This document shows positions 53,690 to 61,284 of a DNA stretch of 64,000 nucleotides, in pieces. Source of the DNA: Haloactinomyces albus (lineage in GTDB: Bacteria; Actinomycetota; Actinomycetes; Mycobacteriales; Pseudonocardiaceae); contig NZ_JAVDXW010000001.1 in NCBI RefSeq assembly GCF_031458135.1, positions 2,604,001 through 2,668,000 of the forward strand. Reading direction: 5' to 3'. Made by a program: the position numbers and the translations under genes. Each line of letters begins with the position of its first letter. Positions within the stretch are counted from its first letter, which is position 1. The notes beneath the pieces are model-generated. The model was not told the origin of the DNA and ran no database searches. It worked only from the letters and a program-made list of their open reading frames with translations.

Positions 53690-53754
53690 GCCGAAGCTGC
53701 TTTCTCGGTGGTGGGCGGGGAACGCCCGTGCGGAAAGGATGCTCTTCATCGCCG

Positions 53755-53852
53755 GGGACTCGGCGCGACCGGAGTCGGGGAGTGGGCCGCGCCGAGTCCC
53801 GGGGGCCCGCCCTGGCAACGGGGACGCCGTTGTCGCAGGTGCCAGGGCGGGC
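53755..53852. repeat. Twin strong hairpins in the accessory island
   Basis: Two 13-bp perfect inverted repeats: GGGACTCGGCGCG (53755-53767) with its complement at 53788-53800, and GCCCGCCCTGGCA (53805-53817) with its complement at 53840-53852. They fill the gap between the 148-residue and 71-residue genes. Confidence 0.8.
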
Positions 53853-53901
53853 GCGGTGCGGTACCGGTCGGGGGACAGGCGGCACCGCACCGAGTCGTGG
53901 C

Positions 53902-54348
53902 CTATGCGGCCTGCGGTAGCGGGATCTCGGTATGCTCGGCTCTGTCGGCCCCCGGCAGGGTGGAACTGCCGGGGTTCGGCGTTCGGTCGAGGAGCAGGAC
54001 CAGCGCCGATTCCAGGTCGGGGATGCGCTCGGTGGGCTCCGCGTCGGGGTCCTCCTCCGGCCAGGTGATGTCCGGGTCCCGGGTGGGCCAGGTGACGCGG
54101 GGTGAGACGCGCGGTACTCGGGACGGTGCCACCCCGGCGAGCTGAGTGCAGGGGGCGCAGACCGTGCGTGCCGCGTCCTGCGGAGGCTCTTCGCCGAGGC
54201 GGCGGTGCATCGGCCCGTACAGGCGGTGTCCGCAGGTGGCGATCACGGACCCGCCGCAGGTGGAGCGGGTCACGGCGTGCCAGCCGGACTCGAGGACACT
54301 GGCCATCCAGGCGCGCTCCTCCGGATCGGCCACTTCCGGGGCGCTCAT
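53902..54348 (-). CDS. Hypothetical protein with zinc-ribbon-like Cys/His set, 148 aa
   Basis: The N-terminal half contains possible metal ligands: STCGGSVIATCGHRLYGPMH and, 20 residues later, VCAPC. The C-terminal half is acidic and Pro-rich (DPDITWPEEDPDAEPTE). Last of four consecutive minus-strand genes; its ATG overlaps the upstream stop (TCAT on the plus strand, 54345-54348). No known family recognised. Confidence 0.65.
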   Translation of the reverse strand: MSAPEVADPEERAWMASVLESGWHAVTRSTCGGSVIATCGHRLYGPMHRRLGEEPPQDAARTVCAPCTQLAGVAPSRVPRVSPRVTWPTRDPDITWPEEDPDAEPTERIPDLESALVLLLDRTPNPGSSTLPGADRAEHTEIPLPQAA

Positions 54349-54542
54349 GCTTTTCCCACCGGTGGCCGCCGCATCCACTCGGTCTGCTCGGCGGACTGCC
54401 GATCGGCTTCCCGACCGGATGTGCACTCGGAGGCATGTTCACGGGCACGCCCACGCGCCCGGTCGAGGTCGGCCTGCGGAGTCCAGGCCAACAGGCCGAG
54501 CAGCACCGCCAGCACCGCCAGCACGATCACGGCTTCGGCCAT
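54345..54542 (-). CDS. Small single-pass membrane protein, 65 aa
   Basis: An N-terminal hydrophobic helix (AVIVLAVLAVLLGLLAW, residues about 4-20), then a charged, Arg/Glu-rich tail. ATG 54542 has GAGGAGG seven bases upstream; GTG 54545 is a close alternative. The start overlaps the previous gene's stop by one base (TGATG) and its stop overlaps the next start. Unknown function. Confidence 0.6.
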   Translation of the reverse strand: MAEAVIVLAVLAVLLGLLAWTPQADLDRARGRAREHASECTSGREADRQSAEQTEWMRRPPVGKA

Positions 54543-54826
54543 CACCGGACCTCCTCGGAAGAGTCACTGCCGGGGCAACGGCTGCCGTGGAGGTCGTCGG
54601 CAGGGGATTCGGCGGTGTTGAGTCCCGTGGTGTGGGACCGGCTGTGGCTGTCGTGCTCGGTCGCGGTCTCGCGCAGGGCGGCGGCGAGTTCGTCCAGCGC
54701 ACCCGCCAGCACGCGCCGGTCCTCCGGGGTGCAGCGACCGCCGCCCACCGCGAAGGCCGCGTCGTCGAGCATCCACTGGGCTTTGCGCAGTAGTGCCGCC
54801 AGCGCCGTCTCCCTGCCCGCCATCAC
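54542..54826 (-). CDS. Small helical hypothetical protein, 94 aa
   Basis: A helical N-terminus (ETALAALLRKAQWMLDDAAF), CTPEDRRVLAGALDELAAAL, and a Ser/His-rich disordered end. GTG 54826 or ATG 54823 is the start; the ATG overlaps the upstream stop by one base. Second gene in the coupled cluster. Unknown function. Confidence 0.6.
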   Translation of the reverse strand: MMAGRETALAALLRKAQWMLDDAAFAVGGGRCTPEDRRVLAGALDELAAALRETATEHDSHSRSHTTGLNTAESPADDLHGSRCPGSDSSEEVR

Positions 54827-55044
54827 CGCACCACCCGCAGGCAGTCAGGGCAGCGGCGCCGCCGGGTGCTCGGATGACCGGGCTCGGCCCACAGCACTTC
54901 CGCACCGCAGGCCGCCCGCACCTTCCAATCCGAGGCCCAGTGCGCATCCCGATCCCGCAGCGTCGTACCGGGCAGCCACCGAGGCCACACCTCCGGCCGC
55001 AGCTCAGGGCCTGATGTGAACGGCGCCTGGATGTAGTGAGTCAT
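54823..55044 (-). CDS. Small zinc-ribbon-like hypothetical protein, 73 aa
   Basis: ATG 55044 has GGAGGG about 10 bases upstream. Cys residues in KVRAACGAEVLW and RRRCPDCLRVVR could form a small zinc ribbon. First gene of the overlapping cluster 55044-53902 and divergent from the DUF5753 regulator, which could control it. Confidence 0.6.
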   Translation of the reverse strand: MTHYIQAPFTSGPELRPEVWPRWLPGTTLRDRDAHWASDWKVRAACGAEVLWAEPGHPSTRRRRCPDCLRVVR

Positions 55045-55107
55045 CGAAGTCTTGCCCTCCGCTTCAGTGAGGCCATCCGCAACTGAGGTCCATATCTACT
55101 CAGTCGA

Positions 55108-55134
55108 TCTACTCTAGATAACCTAACTTGTAGA
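55108..55134. promoter_or_regulatory. AT-rich divergent control region with short dyad
   Basis: The gap between the small-gene cluster and the XRE gene is much less GC-rich than its surroundings and contains TCTAC and GTAGA in inverted order (55108-55112, 55130-55134), with TAACCTAACTTG between. Likely promoters for both directions; the dyad is weak. Confidence 0.35.
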
Positions 55135-55191
55135 ACTACGATCCGCGATGGCCCGATCGGGTGATCAGTCTGGAAGGGTTACGCTCAGGGC

Positions 55192-56028
55192 ATGGCGAGC
55201 CCGATCATGCGACGCAAAGCTCTTGGTCGTGAGCTGCGTAAACTTCGTGCCGAATCAGCTCAGAGCCTTGAAGAGATCGCGAAGCTGCTCGGGTGCTCTG
55301 TCGCCAAGGTTGGGCACATCGAGACGGGACGGAACTCTCCGAGCAAGCCTGAGCTCATGGTCTTGATGGATCACTTCAACCTCAGCAGCCAGGACCGAGC
55401 AGTGTTCGAGGAGATCAGGCAGGAGGCATCGCAGCGCGGTTGGTGGTCCACCTATCGGCTTCCTACGTGGTTTTCCAACTACGTCGGGATGGAGACCGAC
55501 GCATTACGAGTGCGTAGCTTCGAGCTCGAACTGATGCCCGGCCTGTTACAGACCGAGGGCTACGCTCGTGCGGTGACGACGCTCGCTCGCCACATGACCG
55601 AACCGCAGGAGGTCGAGCGCAAGGTCGAGCTACGTATGCAGCGGCAGCAGCGGCTCTTCGAGGAAGAGCCGCTTGAGCTGATCACCGTCATCTCGGAAGC
55701 TGCACTGCACAGGTGCGCCAAGGCCAGCAACGTGTCTACCGGTCAACTCACTCACTTGATCGAGATGGGTAAACGTCCGAACGTGACCATCAACATCCTG
55801 CCGTACGACCTCGGTCTGCACGAGTCGATGTCCGGTTCGTTCCATTTACTGGACTTCCCGCCCGACACGTGGCCATCCACTGCTTACCAGGAGTATGCCG
55901 TCGGTGGTCACCTCGTGGACGACGAAGACATTGTTTCCGAGCTGGATACCCTGTTCGCCGAGCTTCGAGAGCAGGCGTTGAGCGAGCAGGACAGCGTCTG
56001 CCGTATCTCGGAATTTCTACATGGATGA
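55192..56028 (+). CDS. XRE family regulator with DUF5753 domain
   Basis: A 278-residue protein: N-terminal helix-turn-helix at about 12-65 (SLEEIAKLLGCSVAKVGHIE) and a DUF5753 sensor domain from about 80 (FELELMPGLLQTEGYARAV, and the late HLLDFPPDTWPSTAYQEYA). In actinobacteria such proteins are paired with small DUF397 proteins, as here; the best known pairs affect development. Base composition is less GC-rich than in neighbours. The ATG at 56025 just inside its end could couple the DUF397 gene. Confidence 0.93.
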   Translation: MASPIMRRKALGRELRKLRAESAQSLEEIAKLLGCSVAKVGHIETGRNSPSKPELMVLMDHFNLSSQDRAVFEEIRQEASQRGWWSTYRLPTWFSNYVGMETDALRVRSFELELMPGLLQTEGYARAVTTLARHMTEPQEVERKVELRMQRQQRLFEEEPLELITVISEAALHRCAKASNVSTGQLTHLIEMGKRPNVTINILPYDLGLHESMSGSFHLLDFPPDTWPSTAYQEYAVGGHLVDDEDIVSELDTLFAELREQALSEQDSVCRISEFLHG

Positions 56029-56039
56029 AGGGCACGACT

Positions 56040-56234
56040 ATGGATCTCTCTCCTACCGGCTGGCGCAAGTCCACCCGTAGCGGAGGCGGCAACGCTTGCG
56101 TCGAGGTCGGCCGTGTCGCCGGCGGTGCGGCTGTACGGGACACCAAGGACCGTGCGGCCGGGTACTTCACGACGACCGGTGCGCAGTGGTCGGCGTTCGT
56201 GACCGCGATCAAGGGTGGCGCCTTCGACGCCTGA
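56040..56234 (+). CDS. DUF397 protein, partner of the XRE regulator
   Basis: A 64-residue DUF397 protein: MDLSPTGWRKSTRSGGGNAC, VEVGR, VRDTKDR and the final QWSAFVTAIKGGAFD are all typical. Related proteins (BldB/WhiJ-associated) act with their XRE partners, possibly by changing DNA binding. ATG 56040 has AAGGG; the ATG at 56025, overlapping the previous stop, is an alternative. Confidence 0.93.
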   Translation: MDLSPTGWRKSTRSGGGNACVEVGRVAGGAAVRDTKDRAAGYFTTTGAQWSAFVTAIKGGAFDA

Positions 56235-56297
56235 CGGCCTTCCGAGCTGAAGCGGTGAGCGGAACTTTCGCCTACGTAGACGGGACGAAAGTTCCGT

Positions 56298-56609
56298 TCA
56301 CTCCGTTCGACCCGATGAGGGACCAGTCTCACTGTCCATGATCGACCACTGTGTACGGGTACCGACAGCACGCGCGTAGCAGTGGATTGTCGCCAGTGTC
56401 GGGTTACCTCCGACACGCTCGAAATTTGGCGCCTTCGCCCGTGTGGTTCCCACGCGCTCGGCAATCTGGGACTGAGTGAAGCTCCGTTCGTGGCGCATCC
56501 GCACCAGGGTCTCGATCAGGCTCGTATGCTCGGCCGCATCTTCGCGAGCGGATTGCACCTCGGGGTCGGACTCGTCGTAACCGAGCAGGCCGAGCAAGTT
56601 CGTGCTCAT
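56298..56609 (-). CDS. XRE family protein, antitoxin-like (HigA-type)
   Basis: A 103-residue helix-turn-helix protein: TLVRMRHERSFTQSQIAERV, then the recognition helix region FERVGGNPTLATIHCYARAV. The size and layout resemble HigA-type antitoxins, but no toxin gene was found on either side. The ATG has a strong RBS (GGGGAGG). It reads toward the DUF397 gene. A dyad lies upstream. Confidence 0.82.
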   Translation of the reverse strand: MSTNLLGLLGYDESDPEVQSAREDAAEHTSLIETLVRMRHERSFTQSQIAERVGTTRAKAPNFERVGGNPTLATIHCYARAVGTRTQWSIMDSETGPSSGRTE

Positions 56610-56643
56610 GTCGCCTCCCCTTGACTCCCGGTACCGTTCGCAA

Positions 56644-56663
56644 GTATCGACTAAAGACGATAC
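56644..56663. promoter_or_regulatory. Dyad upstream of the antitoxin-like XRE gene
   Basis: GTATCG-N8-CGATAC, 35 bp before the ATG at 56609. Likely operator for its own product. Confidence 0.45.
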
Positions 56664-56720
56664 GAGGTGCGATGAGCATGCACGGCAGCCCAGCAGGCGA
56701 GATACTCATACTGAGTTTTA

Positions 56721-56880
56721 GAGGCTCCGGCAGTAGGAACTGTCGGGCTCGCGGCGCCCAGGCGGCGCCTCGCGGCGTTGTCGTGGAGTCGACGTGGCTC
56801 CGCCACGCCTCCTTCCTTCGTCTTGCGAGGCATCCACCTGGCCACCGCTCCCTGATCCAACGCCCTACTGCCGGAGCCTC
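56721..56880. mobile_element. MITE-like element, copy 1 (160 bp)
   Basis: A 160-bp unit bounded by perfect 17-bp terminal inverted repeats (GAGGCTCCGGCAGTAGG and its complement), 18 bp if the flanking A/T is counted. It has no transposase. The second copy at 61285-61444 differs at a single base. A direct repeat AGTTTT flanks this copy (56714-56719, 56883-56888) and may be a target duplication. Frames across it that look like proteins are by-products of the element. Confidence 0.85.
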
Positions 56881-56882
56881 TT

Positions 56883-56911
56883 AGTTTTGTGCAGTCGGAT
56901 TGCACAAAACT
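56883..56911. repeat. Hairpin next to MITE copy 1
   Basis: Perfect 11-bp inverted repeat AGTTTTGTGCA and TGCACAAAACT with a 7-nt loop, directly after the MITE. Outer arms ACTCATACTGAGTTT (56704-56718) and its near complement (56907-56927, with a 5-nt insertion) bracket both. Confidence 0.7.
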
Positions 56912-56926
56912 CAAAGTGAGTATGAG

Positions 56927-57025
56927 TTACGCTACGTTGTAGAGATGGCGCGCCAGGTCGTTCAGTGCGCTGCGTAACTCGTCCTTCCCGCCGAAGCGCT
57001 CGGCGAGGTTGCTCAAGCTGCCCAT
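56927..57025 (-). CDS. Very short ORF, 32 aa, unknown
   Basis: Encodes a protein-like helical sequence beginning MGSLSNLAERFGGKDELRSA and ending LNDLARHLYNVA. The start (ATG 57025) overlaps the stop of the upstream remnant ORF. The overlap fits either a coupled small gene or the tail of the same broken gene in another frame. Confidence 0.4.
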   Translation of the reverse strand: MGSLSNLAERFGGKDELRSALNDLARHLYNVA

Positions 57026-57334
57026 TCTCGTGAATCCACCTTCAGTGCGCTGGGCTTCAGCTCGGGAGTACTGTGCGCTCGGCGTGCGTGATCAGTGGCA
57101 TCTCCCCAAGCCACGTGCAGCAACAGGTCGACCGGATCCGCCCGCAGTGGGGATTCCCGGGTGTGCCAGCGAGAGCCCGCGACGAGCTTTCCGTCATTGA
57201 TCCGGTATTCGGATTTGATCCGCTCCTCGGGCCAGTGCGCCTCGGCGGCATGGGAACCCGCGGCGGGGCGGCTCGGGAGAGAGGGGGAGTCGCGAGCCTG
57301 AGCCGCCCCGCACTGGGGTCCGCCATGACGGGCC
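57013..57334 (-). pseudogene. Decayed ORF without usable start
   Basis: The minus strand encodes a convincing protein sequence that includes HWPEERIKSEYRINDGKLVA, then SRWHTRESPLRADPVDLLLH, ending KVDSREWAA and a stop at 57013-57015. No ATG, GTG or TTG lies upstream in frame before the sequence loses protein character near a run of ten C residues (minus strand; 57343-57352). I read it as a truncated or frameshifted gene. Family not recognised. Confidence 0.45.
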
Positions 57335-57794
57335 GATTGGGCGGGGGGGGGGTGCCCGCGGCCCGGCGGGCGCGGTTCGACGGGGGAGACGAACCGCGCT
57401 CACGCCCCTGCGAGATCGGGGAGTGCGTGGGAGCCGATCCCGAAAGGGCGCTGTCAACTTCGCAGAGTCCGGCAGTGGCCACAAGACCACAGCTTTACTC
57501 CATTCGAGTGATGTTCGTCTCAAAAGGTAACGCTGTGATGCTGCACTGCCCTCGTTTGGCCGAAATCGGTGATCAACATCACGTTTGGCGTAACACTATG
57601 GCGGTTATTTCGTAACTGTCCGGCGAACTCCGTGTTCTCGTGCGGCCGTACGCACACTGCGGCAGAGTGGTCGGCGCACGGGCTCGCCGCCGGGGACCGG
57701 CATGGCACCCGGACACCGGAAAACCCGGGCAACGACGGCGGCGAATCCGGACAGCGAGTAATCCGGCAGCGACGAAGGAGAACGGAGTAGCGCG
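57335..57794. other. Intergenic region at the right end of the island, 460 bp
   Basis: Includes a ten-base G run and an imperfect hairpin (GCGCGGTTC...GAACCGCGC around 57370-57402). The open frames here (for example 57073-57615 on the plus strand) lack RBS and protein-like sequence. The last 150 bp probably hold the promoter of the OsmC gene. Confidence 0.45.
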
Positions 57795-58226
57795 ATGGCC
57801 GAACGCAACGCGACCACCACCTGGAGCGGAGACCTGGGCTCGGGTTCCGGGTCCGTGACATTGGACTCCTCCAACACGGGTCGTTTCCCCGTGTCGTGGT
57901 CGAGCCGCACCGAGGACCCCGACGGGCGCACCAGTCCGGAGGAACTCATCGCCGCCGCGCACTCCTCCTGCTTCTCGATGCAACTGTCCGGCCTGCTCAC
58001 CGAGGCGGGCACCCCGCCGGAGACGATCGACACCAGCGCGGAGGTCTCCTTCGGCAAAAGTGGAGGCGGCTTCGCCATCACCGGGATCGCACTGACCGTG
58101 CGGGCGACGGTTCCGGGGACCGATCGGGAGGCGTTCGACCAGGCCGCGCAGAAGGCCAAGGAGATCTGCCCGGTCTCGGCCGCGCTGGCGGGCACGACCA
58201 TCACCCTCGACGCGACGCTGGTGTGA
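57795..58226 (+). CDS. OsmC/Ohr family peroxidase-like protein
   Basis: A 143-residue OsmC-type protein. Conserved cysteines lie in AAHSSCFSMQL and KEICPVSAAL, the pair that reduces organic hydroperoxides. Actinobacterial members use lipoyl or mycothiol partners. Glu/Arg support positions not assessed. ATG with GGAG upstream. It precedes gpm by 55 bp on the same strand and may share a transcript. Confidence 0.92.
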   Translation: MAERNATTTWSGDLGSGSGSVTLDSSNTGRFPVSWSSRTEDPDGRTSPEELIAAAHSSCFSMQLSGLLTEAGTPPETIDTSAEVSFGKSGGGFAITGIALTVRATVPGTDREAFDQAAQKAKEICPVSAALAGTTITLDATLV

Positions 58227-58281
58227 ACCGCGATGATGGCTTGCCTCGGTCGCTCGCAAGCACCGGAGATAGCCTGAAAGC

Positions 58282-59031
58282 ATGACTGCTGTCGGGACCT
58301 TGGTGCTGCTTCGGCACGGTGAAAGCACATGGAACGCCGAGAACCTGTTCACCGGTTGGGTGGACGTTCCGTTGTCGGAGAAGGGCGAGGCGGAAGCGCA
58401 GCGAGGTGGTGAGCTCCTGCGGGAAGCAGGAGTACTGCCGGAGATACTCCACACCTCGCTGCTCCGTCGCGCCATCGCCACCGCCAACATCTCCCTGGAC
58501 GCCGCCGACCGGCACTGGATCCCGGTGCGGCGCGACTGGCGCCTCAACGAACGCCACTACGGCGCACTGCAGGGCAAGAACAAGAAACAGACACTCGACA
58601 CCTACGGTGAAGAGCAGTTCATGCTCTGGCGGCGCTCCTATGACACCCCGCCCCCGGAAATCGAGCCGGGCGACGAGTACAGCCAGGAGGACGACCCCCG
58701 CTACGCCGATCTCGGCGGCGACCTCCCGCGTACGGAATGCCTCAAGGACGTCGTGGCCAGGCTCCTCCCGTACTGGGAGTCGGCGATCGTGCCGGACTTG
58801 CGAGCCGGTAGGACGGTGTGCGTCGCCGCGCACGGCAACTCGCTGCGTGCGCTGGTCAAGCACCTCGACGGGATCTCGGACGAGGACATTTCGGGGCTGA
58901 ACATCCCCACCGGTATCCCGCTGCGCTATGACCTGGACGAGCAGCTGAACCCCGTGGTTCGCGGTGGCACCTACCTCGACCCGGATGCCGCCGAAGCAGC
59001 GGTGGCCTCGGTGGCCAAGCAGGGACGCTGA
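58282..59031 (+). CDS. gpmA: Phosphoglycerate mutase, 2,3-bisphosphoglycerate-dependent
   Basis: A 249-residue histidine phosphatase superfamily enzyme. RHGES with phospho-acceptor His12, followed by [20 protein letters not shown], and second His in [12 protein letters not shown]. It interconverts 3- and 2-phosphoglycerate in glycolysis. In mycobacteria (Rv0489) it also precedes senX3-regX3. A hairpin follows. Confidence 0.97.
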   Translation: MTAVGTLVLLRHGESTWNAENLFTGWVDVPLSEKGEAEAQRGGELLREAGVLPEILHTSLLRRAIATANISLDAADRHWIPVRRDWRLNERHYGALQGKNKKQTLDTYGEEQFMLWRRSYDTPPPEIEPGDEYSQEDDPRYADLGGDLPRTECLKDVVARLLPYWESAIVPDLRAGRTVCVAAHGNSLRALVKHLDGISDEDISGLNIPTGIPLRYDLDEQLNPVVRGGTYLDPDAAEAAVASVAKQGR

Positions 59032-59040
59032 CGCGGTCGG

Positions 59041-59074
59041 TGGTTCCGGTTCGCCCGATGCCGGACCGGAACCA
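59041..59074 (+). terminator. gpm terminator hairpin
   Basis: Perfect 10-bp inverted repeat TGGTTCCGGT (59041-59050) and ACCGGAACCA (59065-59074), starting 10 bases after the gpm stop. Confidence 0.65.
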
Positions 59075-59160
59075 CGCCCCGAGGCCACTCAAGCGGTGTC
59101 TTGCCGGTCTTGCCGACGGGCGGGTGGGACGTCTTCCCGGAAACCGGTGCCTCTCCCGCC

Positions 59161-59204
59161 GTTGAACCGGTGCCGACCCGAAGGTGAACCGTGAGTGAAA
59201 TCGC
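59161..59204. promoter_or_regulatory. Candidate PHO box array upstream of senX3-regX3
   Basis: Four consecutive 11-bp units beginning GTTGAAC (59161), GCCGACC (59172), GGTGAAC (59183) and AGTGAAA (59194). Units 1, 3 and 4 match the complement of the actinobacterial PHO box heptamer GTTCACC. The period and location 80-125 bp upstream of senX3 suggest RegX3 (PhoP-like) autoregulation. Confidence 0.6.
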
Positions 59205-59284
59205 CCACCGCTCGATGTCACAGGTATCACTGAATGGCCTCGCGGGCTGGTCCTGAGAGGGCCGTACCTGCTTACGATGCAAGT

Positions 59285-60607
59285 GTGACCATATTGGGCT
59301 ATACCGCCCTGTTGATCGGCGTGCTGGTGCTCGGTTTGGCGGGCGGCTTCTGGCTCGCCCATGTTCGGAACCGGTACGAGCGGAACCGGCCAAAGGGGCC
59401 CACCGTCGCCGAACTCCTTCAGCGGCTGGTGCACTCCAGTAACAACGGCATAGTCGTGCTCAACAAGTTCGGTGACGTGGTGGTGCACAACCCACGCGCC
59501 GACCAGTTGGGTTTCGTCCGGGACAACCGAGCCGACGCGCGCGCTCGCAAGGCCGCCGAGCAGGTTCTCGAAAGCGGTGAGCCGGTGGCAGTGGATCTCT
59601 CGCCGCTCGAGCGGGGGACACTGCAGGGGAGGTCCCCCGCCGCCGTACTCGGTGAGGCGCGGCCGCTGGGGGACGAGTTCGCGGTCGTCGACGCAGGCGA
59701 CGAGTCCGACGCGGTCCGGCTGGAAGCGACGCGCCGCGACTTCGTCGCCAATGTCAGCCACGAACTCAAGACCCCCGTCGGCGCCCTCGCCCTGCTCGCC
59801 GAGGCCGTGCTCGATGCCGCCGACGACCCCGAGGAAGTCCGCCACTTCTCCACCAAGATCCTGCACGAATCGACCCGTCTCGGAACGCTGGTTTCCGAGT
59901 TGATCGCGCTCTCGCGCCTGCAGGGCGCGGAATCGCTGCCCGAACTCACCACCGTCGAGGTCGACCGGGTCGTCGAGGAAGCTCTCGAGCGCAGCCGTAT
60001 CGCCGCGGAATCCGCCGGGATCGAGATCACCGTCGACGAGTCCAGCGACCTGCTTCTGGACGGTGACGGCACCTTGCTGGTGACCGCGCTGAGCAACCTC
60101 ATCGACAACGCCATCTCCTACTCCCCGGCCAACAGCTCGGTCTCGATCAGTCGCAGGCGCAGCGGCGACTTCGTCGAGATCGCCGTCACCGACCGGGGTA
60201 TCGGGATCGATCCCGAGGATCAACAGCGAGTCTTCGAGCGCTTCTTCCGCGTGGACCCCGCGCGTTCCAGGGCCACCGGTGGGACCGGCCTCGGGCTGGC
60301 CATTGTCAAACATGTCGCTGCCAACCACGGCGGCGAAGTGAAGCTGTGGAGTCGGCCCGGTACCGGCTCCACCTTCACGCTCAGGGTGCCCGGCCACCCC
60401 GTCGGTGCGGGCAAGTCCGCCGGTACGGAGGAGACCGCGACCGCGGCCGAGACCGATTCCGCAACCGAGGCCGAATCAGCGGCCGAGGTGGATTCCGCTG
60501 CTGCCGCCGGATCCACCGCCGATTCCGGCAGCGACATGGCAGACGTACGTTCCGTGACCGTCGATGCGGACGGGTTCAAAGCCGTCGAAACGGGAGGACT
60601 CCGGTGA
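59285..60607 (+). CDS. senX3: Phosphate-sensing histidine kinase SenX3
   Basis: A 440-residue kinase: one clear N-terminal membrane helix (about 2-26), PAS-like region, HisKA box NVSHELKTPVG with His159, and the HATPase with NLIDNAISYS and GTGLGLAIVKHV. The C-terminal 60 residues are an Ala/Glu/Ser-rich tail absent from short homologues. It phosphorylates RegX3 under phosphate limitation. GTG 59285 is inferred by family alignment; RBS is weak and ATG 59234 is a possible longer start. Overlaps regX3 by four bases. Confidence 0.95.
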   Translation: MTILGYTALLIGVLVLGLAGGFWLAHVRNRYERNRPKGPTVAELLQRLVHSSNNGIVVLNKFGDVVVHNPRADQLGFVRDNRADARARKAAEQVLESGEPVAVDLSPLERGTLQGRSPAAVLGEARPLGDEFAVVDAGDESDAVRLEATRRDFVANVSHELKTPVGALALLAEAVLDAADDPEEVRHFSTKILHESTRLGTLVSELIALSRLQGAESLPELTTVEVDRVVEEALERSRIAAESAGIEITVDESSDLLLDGDGTLLVTALSNLIDNAISYSPANSSVSISRRRSGDFVEIAVTDRGIGIDPEDQQRVFERFFRVDPARSRATGGTGLGLAIVKHVAANHGGEVKLWSRPGTGSTFTLRVPGHPVGAGKSAGTEETATAAETDSATEAESAAEVDSAAAAGSTADSGSDMADVRSVTVDADGFKAVETGGLR

Positions 60608-61284
60608 CCAGGGTGCTGATCGTGGAGGATGAGGAATCCTTCGTCGACCCGCTGGCCTTCATGCTGCGAAAGGAGGGGTTCACCCCTGCGGTGACCACCG
60701 ACGGGCAGGAGGCCCTGGACGAATTCGACCGCAATGGTGCGGACATCGTGCTGCTCGACCTGATGCTGCCCGGAATGAGCGGTACCGAGGTGTGCAAGCA
60801 GATTCGGCAGCGCTCGATGGTCCCGGTGATCATGGTGACCGCGCGGGACGCCGAGATCGATCGGGTCGTCGGCCTGGAACTCGGCGCCGATGACTACGTC
60901 ACCAAGCCCTACTCGGCACGCGAACTCATCGCGCGGGTGCGGGCCGTACTGCGGCGTGGTGGGGAGGCCGAGGAGGTCTCGGCGCAGGCCCTCGAAGCCG
61001 GCCCGGTGCGGATGGACGTGGAGCGCCATGTGGTGACCGTGTCCGGGCAGGAGGTCAGCCTGCCGCTCAAGGAGTTCGACCTGCTCGAGTACCTCCTGCG
61101 CAACGTCGGTCGGGTGCTCACTCGCGGGCAACTGATCGACCGGGTCTGGGGAGGCGACTACGTTGGTGACACCAAGACCCTCGACGTGCACATCAAGCGG
61201 CTGCGCTCGAAACTCGAGCCCGATCCGACCGATCCGCGCCATCTCGTGACCGTGCGGGGGCTCGGCTACAAGTTCGAGATATAA
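60604..61284 (+). CDS. regX3: Response regulator RegX3
   Basis: A 226-residue OmpR/PhoB-type regulator. Receiver: Asp52 phosphorylation site in IVLLDLMLPGMSG and Lys101 in YVTKPYS. C-terminal winged helix with QLIDRVWGGDYVGDTKTLDV, then HIKRLRSK. It controls phosphate-starvation genes. GTG start overlaps the senX3 stop (GTGA). Its own stop codon TAA abuts MITE copy 2, so its transcript probably ends in that element. Confidence 0.97.
   Translation: MTRVLIVEDEESFVDPLAFMLRKEGFTPAVTTDGQEALDEFDRNGADIVLLDLMLPGMSGTEVCKQIRQRSMVPVIMVTARDAEIDRVVGLELGADDYVTKPYSARELIARVRAVLRRGGEAEEVSAQALEAGPVRMDVERHVVTVSGQEVSLPLKEFDLLEYLLRNVGRVLTRGQLIDRVWGGDYVGDTKTLDVHIKRLRSKLEPDPTDPRHLVTVRGLGYKFEI

Noticed and set aside
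56298-56609. Complete toxin-antitoxin pair
   Set aside because: The XRE protein looks antitoxin-like, but no plausible toxin ORF adjoins it.
56651-56914. Protein-coding ORF of 87 residues across MITE copy 1
   Set aside because: Most of it is the MITE sequence; the same peptide is encoded by copy 2 and no RBS is present.
57073-57615. 180-residue plus-strand ORF in the island
   Set aside because: Low-complexity Gly/Arg-rich translation, no RBS, and the opposite strand contains a more convincing remnant.
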